Assembly: GCA_948467695.1 (NCBI GenBank)
Contig: CAOKFJ010000044.1
Location: forward strand, 1 to 10,241
Origin: an uncultured Allobaculum sp.
GTDB taxonomy: Bacteria > Bacillota_I > Bacilli_A > Erysipelotrichales > Erysipelotrichaceae
DNA length: 10,241 nt
Direction of reading: 5' to 3'
A program made the position numbers and the translations under genes. Position 1 is the stretch's first letter. Each line of letters opens with the position of its first letter. This document shows, piece by piece, positions 5,255 to 10,241 of this stretch. Under the pieces are notes generated by a model that worked only from the letters and a program-made list of their open reading frames with translations, did not search any database and was not told the origin of the DNA.

Positions 5255-6462
5255 TGGAAAATTTTATTTTTATTTCCCCAAACTACCCGCAGGGCTACTG
5301 GATGTTCTGCCGCGGTCTGAAGGAACAGGGCGCGCGCGTGCTGGCGGTGATCGACACCGACTACAATGCTCTTGCCCCCGAACTGATCGCCAATTTTGAC
5401 GAATGCTACAAAGTCTCCTCGTTTCACAACTACGACGAAGTGTATCGCGCAGTCGCCTACTTCGCCGCGAAATACGGAAAACCCGACTGGATTGAATCCA
5501 ACAACGAAGCATGGCTTGATCTTGACGCCAAACTGCGCGACGACTTCAATGTAAAATCAGGCTTCAGCTACGAACAGATTGAAGAATTCCAGTCTAAAGC
5601 GGCAATGAAAGCCTACTACCAGAAAGCCGGCATTCCCGTAGCGCCGTATATTCTTCCCAAAACCCTCGAAGAAGCGAAGGCGTTCGCCGAAGTGCATGGC
5701 TGGAATCTGGTGCTCAAGCCCGACCATGGCGTCGGCGCAAGCTTTACCTGGCACATTCACAATCCCGAAGAACTCGAGAAATACTGGATCGAATCGCAGG
5801 CGCTCTGCCTGCAGATGATTCTGGAAAAATTCATCACCGGCAACGTCGTGACACTTGATGGTCTGGCTGATGCAGATGGAAACATCCGCTTCCTTGGCGG
5901 CATGAACTATGTCTCCAACTGCATGGATTCCGTTCAGAATCACGATTCGATCGGCTGCTACTACAACTTTGAAATCAGTCCCGAACGCCATCAGCTCGCG
6001 CAGAATGTCGTGAGCGCATTCGGCATCAAGAGCCGTTTCTTTCATGGCGAATACTTTGAACTGACCGAAGATCAGCCGGGCATCGGTTCAACCGGAGATC
6101 TCTGCGCGCTTGAAATGAACTTCAGACCGCCAGGAGGATTCTGCCCCGATCTGATCAACTATTCCTTCGATACGGATATCTACCGTCTGTGGGGAAAAGT
6201 GCTTCTCACCAATGAATGCGATGTGCAGGAGACCGCTCCCTATTCCGCCGGATTTGTCGGAAGACGAAGCGGTGTCGACTACATCAATTCGCTGGAAATG
6301 CTGATGAGCAAATACAAAGCGGAACTTCTCGGCGTAGAAGTCCTTCCGCCGGCCTTTGCGAGCGCCATGGGTGACGTGACGATCAAGGCCCGCTTTACCA
6401 CGCCTGAACGGCGCGTTGAATTCTTCGCGGATTCGTTCGCGCGCCGCATTACCGAAAATTGA
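5254..6462 (+). CDS. ATP-grasp carboxylate-amine ligase family protein
   Basis: A 402-residue ATP-grasp protein, start TTG 5254. Residues 1-105 form a pre-ATP-grasp Rossmann-like domain (FIFISPNYPQGYW). From about 110 the ATP-grasp core follows: KAAMKAYYQKAGIPVAPY, the ATP-binding lysine region VLKPDHGVGAS (K155), and the metal-binding CALEMNFRPPGG (E287, N289, R291), followed by DLINYSFDTDIYRLWG. Such enzymes activate a carboxylate as an acylphosphate with ATP and couple it to an amine, or rarely another nucleophile. The substrate cannot be deduced. It lies inside the cytoplasm (no signal or membrane segment). Its stop overlaps the TTG of the esterase gene by three bases, implying coupled translation and a shared pathway. 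An in-frame ATG at 5200 would add 18 lysine-rich residues and is considered unlikely. The family call is strong; the reaction is unknown. Confidence 0.85.
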   Translation: MENFIFISPNYPQGYWMFCRGLKEQGARVLAVIDTDYNALAPELIANFDECYKVSSFHNYDEVYRAVAYFAAKYGKPDWIESNNEAWLDLDAKLRDDFNVKSGFSYEQIEEFQSKAAMKAYYQKAGIPVAPYILPKTLEEAKAFAEVHGWNLVLKPDHGVGASFTWHIHNPEELEKYWIESQALCLQMILEKFITGNVVTLDGLADADGNIRFLGGMNYVSNCMDSVQNHDSIGCYYNFEISPERHQLAQNVVSAFGIKSRFFHGEYFELTEDQPGIGSTGDLCALEMNFRPPGGFCPDLINYSFDTDIYRLWGKVLLTNECDVQETAPYSAGFVGRRSGVDYINSLEMLMSKYKAELLGVEVLPPAFASAMGDVTIKARFTTPERRVEFFADSFARRITEN

Positions 6463-7214
6463 TCGTAAAATACGATCTGTTTGCCAGCAGTCTTCAGCGA
6501 AACGTCACCATACACATGTATCTTCCTGACGACTACATGACCAGTCAGAAGCGCTATCCGGTCCTGTACATGTTCGATGGACACAATCTGTTCTTCGACG
6601 AAGATGCCACGTACGGCCGTTCCTGGCGCCTGCTCAACCACTTGTACGCGCTCGAAAAAGACATCATCGTCGCCGGTGTGGAATGCAGCCACGAAGGCAA
6701 TGACCGTCTGAGCGAATACGCTCCCTTTGACTTCTACGATCCCGAGTTTGGAGGAATTGAAGGACGCGGCGATGCGACGATGGAATTCATCATCCGCACG
6801 CTCAAGCCGTATATCGACCATCACTTTCCCACGCTCAAAGACCGTAAAAACACATGGATCGCCGGTTCGTCATGCGGCGGATTGATGAGCATATACGCTC
6901 TTGCCGCGTATTCCAACGTCTTTTCGAAAGCCGCAGCGCTTTCCCCTTATGTGCTCCCCTGCGCAAGTACGCTTCTCTACTGCACAAGCACGACATACAT
7001 CCAGTCGCCAAGCGCCCTGTATCTGTCATGGGGCGCGCGCGAGGGAAACGGCGCGCATGAATTTGTGCAGGAGACAGCCTGTCTTGGCGAGCTGTCCAAC
7101 ATCCTTCTTTCAAAAAATGTAAAACTCAAGTTTCGTGTCAATCCAGTTGGCGAACACTGTGAAGCAGAATGGGAAAGCCTTGCAGACGAGTTTTTGAGGT
7201 TCCTTGCGCGATGA
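6459..7214 (+). CDS. alpha/beta-hydrolase esterase (putative esterase family, PF00756-like)
   Basis: A 251-residue serine hydrolase of the putative esterase (esterase D / enterochelin-esterase-like) family. YPVLYMFDGHNLF (residues about 33-45) is the typical early strand and oxyanion region. The nucleophile elbow is GSSCGG at 136-141 with S138 as nucleophile, and the catalytic His is probably H233 in VGEHCEAEW near the end. The acidic residue is not certain. No signal peptide is seen, so it acts in the cytoplasm. The TTG start overlaps the ligase TGA (TTGA); no Shine-Dalgarno of note is present, so expression likely depends on ribosomes ending the ligase. Its own stop overlaps the next ATG (ATGA). 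An intracellular esterase next to an ATP-grasp ligase suggests that it trims or releases the ligase product, or supplies its carboxylate; this is inference. Confidence 0.85.
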   Translation: MIVKYDLFASSLQRNVTIHMYLPDDYMTSQKRYPVLYMFDGHNLFFDEDATYGRSWRLLNHLYALEKDIIVAGVECSHEGNDRLSEYAPFDFYDPEFGGIEGRGDATMEFIIRTLKPYIDHHFPTLKDRKNTWIAGSSCGGLMSIYALAAYSNVFSKAAALSPYVLPCASTLLYCTSTTYIQSPSALYLSWGAREGNGAHEFVQETACLGELSNILLSKNVKLKFRVNPVGEHCEAEWESLADEFLRFLAR

Positions 7215-8323
7215 ACCGCAAACCTGTCATTAAGCATCTGAACGATTTTGACGGGCGGACAATCGTCATTTCCGATATTCACGGCAACGATACCCTCTTC
7301 GCCCGTCTGCTTGAAAAGTGCAAATACGTACCGGTGAAAGACCGCCTGATTCTACTGGGCGATCTGGTCGAGAAAGGGTATGAAAACCTCGCGACTCTGC
7401 ATCGCATCATGGATTTGTGCAAATACAATGAAGTGTACGCGATCATGGGAAACTGCGATTTTGTCGCCAAAAACATCCTGTTCTCCTATCGTCTCGAATA
7501 CCTGCGCCACGTTCTGCAAAACCGCGACGGCTCTCTGCTTCACGAAATGGCAAAAGAAGCCGGTATTGAACCGCTCTCGAACGAGACGGACATGAACGAA
7601 TGGGCAGCTGCCCTTCGCCATGCCTATCTTGACGAACTGATCTTTTTAAACGATCTTCCGCATGTCCTCATTACGCCGACAACGATTTTTGCGCACTCCG
7701 GCATTGAAGACGAAGAAACGATCGCGGACGATTTCCGCTTCGTCATGACCCGTTTTCGCTTTGACGAAGAAGACAAGCATTTTTCCAGACGTGTCGTGGT
7801 CGGCCATATGCCGGTCAGCGAATACTGTCTGCGCAAAGCTGATTTTAATCCGCGCGTCAATTACGAGAAAAACATCATCTCGATCGACGGCGGCAACATC
7901 GTCAAGAAAGCCGGTCAGCTCAACGCGCTGATTCTTCACCCCGCCTGGATGGAAACGATCAGCGAAGATCTTCTCGATTCCGTCAAAGTCCTGCACACAA
8001 CCAGGCCGCATAACTTCGCTCCATTCTATCTCAACTGGAGCGATGGAGAAGTCGAGGTTCTTGAAACACGCGAACATCAGTCTCTCGTTTTCTCGGCAAG
8101 TCTTGGACGGCGTTTCTGGATCGACAACGAGTTTCTTCAGGATCACAAGGGATCGAATTTCACCAGCTATGAAATGCCCCTGACAATCGGCGAGAGCGTC
8201 AAATTAGTCAATGTCTGGAGTCACAAAGCACAGATCAAGAAAAACGGAATTCTTGGCTGGACGGATGTCTCCAATCTCGAACTAAGCGACGAGCAGAAAG
8301 CCAGACCGGTAGATCTCAACTAA
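7211..8323 (+). CDS. calcineurin-like metallophosphoesterase with SH3-like C-terminal domain
   Basis: A 370-residue protein. Residues 15-250 carry the metallophosphoesterase motifs in order: SDIHGN (D22, H24), LLGDLVEKG (D51), MGNCD (N81), FAHSG (H162) and VVGHMPV (H199). This resembles the PPP-like group that includes bacterial Ser/Thr phosphatases and ApaH-type nucleotide hydrolases; GNCD instead of GNHE is a variation, and the general-acid His of GNHE is absent. From about residue 275 to the end is a beta-rich region with W-containing strands (VKLVNVWSHKAQIKKNGILGW, split around 332-350) that looks like a cytoplasmic SH3-like module. ATG 7211 overlaps the esterase stop (ATGA). It is the last of the rightward set and is followed by a strong terminator. 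Substrate (phosphoprotein, nucleotide or the pathway product) is not evident. Confidence 0.85.
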   Translation: MNRKPVIKHLNDFDGRTIVISDIHGNDTLFARLLEKCKYVPVKDRLILLGDLVEKGYENLATLHRIMDLCKYNEVYAIMGNCDFVAKNILFSYRLEYLRHVLQNRDGSLLHEMAKEAGIEPLSNETDMNEWAAALRHAYLDELIFLNDLPHVLITPTTIFAHSGIEDEETIADDFRFVMTRFRFDEEDKHFSRRVVVGHMPVSEYCLRKADFNPRVNYEKNIISIDGGNIVKKAGQLNALILHPAWMETISEDLLDSVKVLHTTRPHNFAPFYLNWSDGEVEVLETREHQSLVFSASLGRRFWIDNEFLQDHKGSNFTSYEMPLTIGESVKLVNVWSHKAQIKKNGILGWTDVSNLELSDEQKARPVDLN

Positions 8324-8394
8324 AATACCGCAAGGGTATCACTGAGACAACCAACGCACTTTCACCTGCACGGGATAAGCATACGCAGTAAAAC

Positions 8395-8443
8395 AAAAGG
8401 TCTTCGTCATTTGCATGTTTATGCAAATTGGCGAAGACCTTTT
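8395..8443. terminator. strong bidirectional rho-independent terminator
   Basis: AAAAGGTCTTCG (8395-8406) pairs perfectly with CGAAGACCTTTT (8432-8443), and inside it TTTGCAT (8410-8416) pairs with ATGCAAA (8421-8427) around loop GTTT. T-runs lie on both strands: CCTTTTC rightward and CCTTTTGTTTT leftward. It separates the converging rightward gene set and the leftward transporter genes, and it touches the stop codon (8446-8444) of the latter. Confidence 0.9.
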
Positions 8444-9115
8444 CTATGCAGATTTATTGTCGTTGATCTCTGTCTGTTCGTTGCCTTTTTCGTTTTGCAG
8501 ATTCTTTGTTCGAAACGGATCACTGTCGTGGACGAACGAATCGTTTTCCGGAAAGAGAATCTGAGAAGAGGCTTTTTCCAGATCAATGCGTCTTGAACGC
8601 TTGACGGGAACATCAACTTTTCCCTGTTCAAGACGAATGATTTTTGCGCGCGTGTTTTCCACCTGACGCTTTGAATAAAAGAAGAAACGCGTAAGCGTCG
8701 ACACGATCAGCATGCCCATCGCAAGCATCCCGGCGATCGAAAGCAGATTGATCATTTTAATCGCGCCCTCGCCTACCTGACCGGTCGCAAAGTCAACCAT
8801 CATTTTGTAGGCGGTTCCGCCTGGAACAAGCGGAATGAGCGCAGGAGCGGTAAAAGTCGTCACGGTCGTTTTCTGTCGGCGCGCGAAGTATTCTCCGAGC
8901 ACGCCGATGGCTATTGCCGCGATAAAGTTGGACATCCCCTCTCCCCAGCTGCAGCCGATCAGTAGCGTATAGACCAGACCGCCGATCGCGCCGGTAAGAC
9001 CGGATAGAACCAGATTCCAGCCGCGCACATTAAAGAGTACGCCAAATCCCAGAGAAGCCAGTCCGGCACCAAGAAATCCTTTCCAGAAAAGAACAAAATA
9101 TACTGGCAGATTCAT
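8444..9115 (-). CDS. threonine/serine exporter family protein, YjjB-like small subunit
   Basis: A 223-residue membrane protein matching the second half of ThrE-type exporters (ThrE_2/YjjB domain). Hydrophobic segments lie at about 6-28, 33-53, 60-77 and 122-145. The family signature is ALIPLVPGGTAYKMMVDF (92-109), preceded by GEYFARR. It should form one permease with the neighbouring YjjP-like protein; relatives export threonine/serine or, in other bacteria, have roles in dicarboxylate export, so the substrate is unsure. Residues 149-223 form a highly charged hydrophilic cytoplasmic tail, making the protein longer than typical YjjB proteins (about 150-160 residues). ATG 9115 overlaps the partner's stop by one base (TGATG) with GGGGG just upstream; the open frame continues upstream only as overlap with the partner gene. 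The stop touches the terminator. Confidence 0.87.
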   Translation of the reverse strand: MNLPVYFVLFWKGFLGAGLASLGFGVLFNVRGWNLVLSGLTGAIGGLVYTLLIGCSWGEGMSNFIAAIAIGVLGEYFARRQKTTVTTFTAPALIPLVPGGTAYKMMVDFATGQVGEGAIKMINLLSIAGMLAMGMLIVSTLTRFFFYSKRQVENTRAKIIRLEQGKVDVPVKRSRRIDLEKASSQILFPENDSFVHDSDPFRTKNLQNEKGNEQTEINDNKSA

Positions 9116-9918
9116 CACATCGCCCCCGTCATAAAAAGCCCGATCAGTACACCGATCGCGATGGCGCATGCGCAAAGCAGCGCCTGCATGAGAAGCACCA
9201 GGGCAGAGAGCGGTTCATCGATATCCGAATCTCGAAGCGCATTGGTAATTGTAAGTCCCGGAACAAGAAGCATGATCGAGGAAATGATCATGATCGACTG
9301 CGATGCTTCCGGCACATGCCGATGCAGTAGCACAGAGCATGCCGAGGCAAGAAAGGCGAGAAACATATTGACCAGATACGAATTGAGATGAATTTTCTCG
9401 CAGACCACGGTAAAGAATCGCACAATCAGACCGATCACGAAAACAAAAACGAGATCCGCGAGATTTCCGCCGAAAAACATTGAGAAGCCTGCAGCGCCGA
9501 TTGCTCCCCAAAGCGCTTTTGTCTCCGGAGAAAAATCCGGTGTTTCTTCAATCTCAGCCAGTCTCTCAAGTATCTGATCCGGCGTGAAATGCTTTCTTTC
9601 CGCCTGGCGGGAAAGATCATTTACCGCGCTGACAACGGAAAGGTTTCGACCGGTGTCATGAATGCGTGCCATGCTTGTGATGGTCTGTCCGCCCATCTGC
9701 ACTGTACAGATGACGCCTGTGACCATGACATAGCTCTCACAGGACTGCACAAACGGAATCGAGTTTCCAAGACGCGTCATTGTCTCTTCCACGCGATACA
9801 CTTCGGCACCGGATTTCATCAGCAGAACGCCTGCCTGCAGAACACAGTTTGCGCTCTCTTCCGCCTGACGGCGCCACAGTTCGCGCTGATCGGCGACAGC
9901 TTCGATTTTATCCGGCAT
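9115..9918 (-). CDS. threonine/serine exporter family protein, YjjP-like large subunit
   Basis: A 267-residue protein with a ThrE N-terminal (DUF1212/YjjP) domain. The first 135 residues are soluble (ANCVLQAGVLLMKSGAEVYR, VEETM, with the conserved early AEVYRVE segment). About five hydrophobic segments follow between residues 137 and 265. LLVPGLTITNALRDSDIDEP (217-236) matches the family PGxxxTNAxRD motif; the usual Gly-Asp-x-x-Ser-Gly after it is altered. It pairs with the downstream YjjB-like gene (one-base overlap) to make a split ThrE-type exporter. Two starts are possible: ATG 9924 lies only three bases from GAAAGGAG, while ATG 9918, two codons later, has a normal nine-base spacing and is preferred. 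No signal peptide. A leader of unknown length lies upstream (right). Confidence 0.88.
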   Translation of the reverse strand: MPDKIEAVADQRELWRRQAEESANCVLQAGVLLMKSGAEVYRVEETMTRLGNSIPFVQSCESYVMVTGVICTVQMGGQTITSMARIHDTGRNLSVVSAVNDLSRQAERKHFTPDQILERLAEIEETPDFSPETKALWGAIGAAGFSMFFGGNLADLVFVFVIGLIVRFFTVVCEKIHLNSYLVNMFLAFLASACSVLLHRHVPEASQSIMIISSIMLLVPGLTITNALRDSDIDEPLSALVLLMQALLCACAIAIGVLIGLFMTGAM

Positions 9919-9924
9919 AGGCAT

Positions 9925-10148
9925 TTACTCCTTTCGGCTGACTTTCAGGCAGCTTAATGCTGCTTATGAACTATGGAATATTGACTGAATGAATTGAAGG
10001 AAATGCATCAGTCGAGAACAGAACATGAGTACAATATATCGCGATTGAATATCGTGCAAGCAATAAAGACAATCAGAGATAATTGTTTTCGGATGAAGTA
10101 CATCGTATATTCCAAGCAAACATCTGCTTCAAGGTCACTCTTCACTCT
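9925..10148. other. noncoding stretch upstream of the transporter genes
   Basis: No convincing gene. It holds the transporter ribosome site (GAAAGGAG, 9935-9928), a small hairpin GCAGC-TTAAT-GCTGC (9950-9964 region), and a weak leftward promoter candidate: TTGCAC (10059-10054), a 17-base spacer and TATTGT (10036-10031). A weak rightward pair, TTGAAT (10045-10050) and GACAAT (10068-10073) 17 bases apart, also exists. ATCGCGAT near 10038-10045 is a short palindrome that could be an operator. Confidence 0.3.
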
Positions 10149-10209
10149 CAGGCTTTTTTACGCCTGCAACCAGCAAAAGCCTGCCAAATCTTCCGATTTG
10201 CAGGCTTTT
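10149..10209. terminator. terminator with overlapping alternative hairpins
   Basis: AAAAGCCTG-C-CAAATC (10175-10190) pairs with GATTTG-CAGGCTTTT (10195-10209), with a TTCC loop and one bulged C, a strong hairpin with T-runs on both strands. The upstream CAGGCTTTT (10149-10157) is an exact copy of the 3' arm and could pair with the same AAAAGCCTG (nine bases); CAGGC can also pair with GCCTG (10162-10166). It most likely ends a leftward gene lying beyond the right edge, or a rightward transcript. In the last bases the minus strand reads Ser-Glu-Asp-Leu-Phe-stop (stop at 10226-10224), which might be the end of such a gene, but this is too short to call. Confidence 0.7.
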
Positions 10210-10241
10210 GACTCTTATATTGTTCAAAAAAGATCTTCAGA

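Noticed and set aside
5557..6045. Leftward open frame of 162 codons inside the ATP-grasp gene
   Set aside because: Antisense shadow; the plus strand encodes conserved ATP-grasp motifs throughout.
7646..8146. Leftward open frame of 166 codons inside the phosphoesterase gene
   Set aside because: Antisense shadow of conserved phosphoesterase motifs; no independent evidence.
1..10241. CRISPR array, tRNA/rRNA genes, insertion sequences or phage genes
   Set aside because: No regularly spaced repeats, tRNA-like cloverleaf, transposase or integrase motifs were seen on either strand.

Overview
The window looks like chromosomal DNA of a Bacillota (Firmicutes) bacterium. Reasons: the scpA-scpB-rluB gene order is typical of Gram-positives and Mollicutes, Shine-Dalgarno sites are strong (GGAGG-like), TTG start codons occur, and genes are tightly overlapped. 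Base composition is close to balanced rather than AT-rich. Some protein details, such as the RluB and RsmE motif variants, would fit an Erysipelotrichia-like lineage, but this is inference. No insertion sequence, phage gene, CRISPR array, rRNA or tRNA was seen.

Region 1 (1-3212, minus strand) is a housekeeping cluster transcribed leftward: scpA, scpB, rluB, rsmE and mtaB (the last runs off the left edge). All junctions overlap (31, 1, 4 and 4 bases). It joins the condensin accessory proteins ScpA/ScpB with two rRNA-modifying enzymes and one tRNA-modifying enzyme.

Region 2 (3213-4320) is a divergent intergenic region followed by a plus-strand gene for a secreted or membrane-anchored Amidase_3-fold protein. 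Two of its three zinc ligands and its catalytic glutamate appear to be replaced, so it is probably a pseudoenzyme.

Region 3 (4212-8443, plus strand) opens with a 431-base noncoding stretch holding a probable terminator, an inverted repeat and a strongly base-paired candidate leader RNA. Four genes follow: an ADP-ribose-pyrophosphatase-like Nudix hydrolase with an apparent one-base frameshift near its 3' end, an ATP-grasp ligase (TTG start), an alpha/beta-hydrolase esterase (TTG start overlapping the ligase stop), and a calcineurin-like metallophosphoesterase with a beta-rich SH3-like tail (ATGA overlap). The last three are translationally linked and probably serve one pathway whose substrate cannot be read from sequence. 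This is the most likely undescribed system here. A strong bidirectional terminator at 8395-8443 closes it.

Region 4 (8444-10241, minus strand) holds a split two-gene threonine/serine exporter-family (ThrE) transporter: a YjjP-like first subunit and a YjjB-like second subunit with an unusually long hydrophilic tail. It is followed by a noncoding stretch that ends in overlapping, mutually exclusive hairpins at the right edge.
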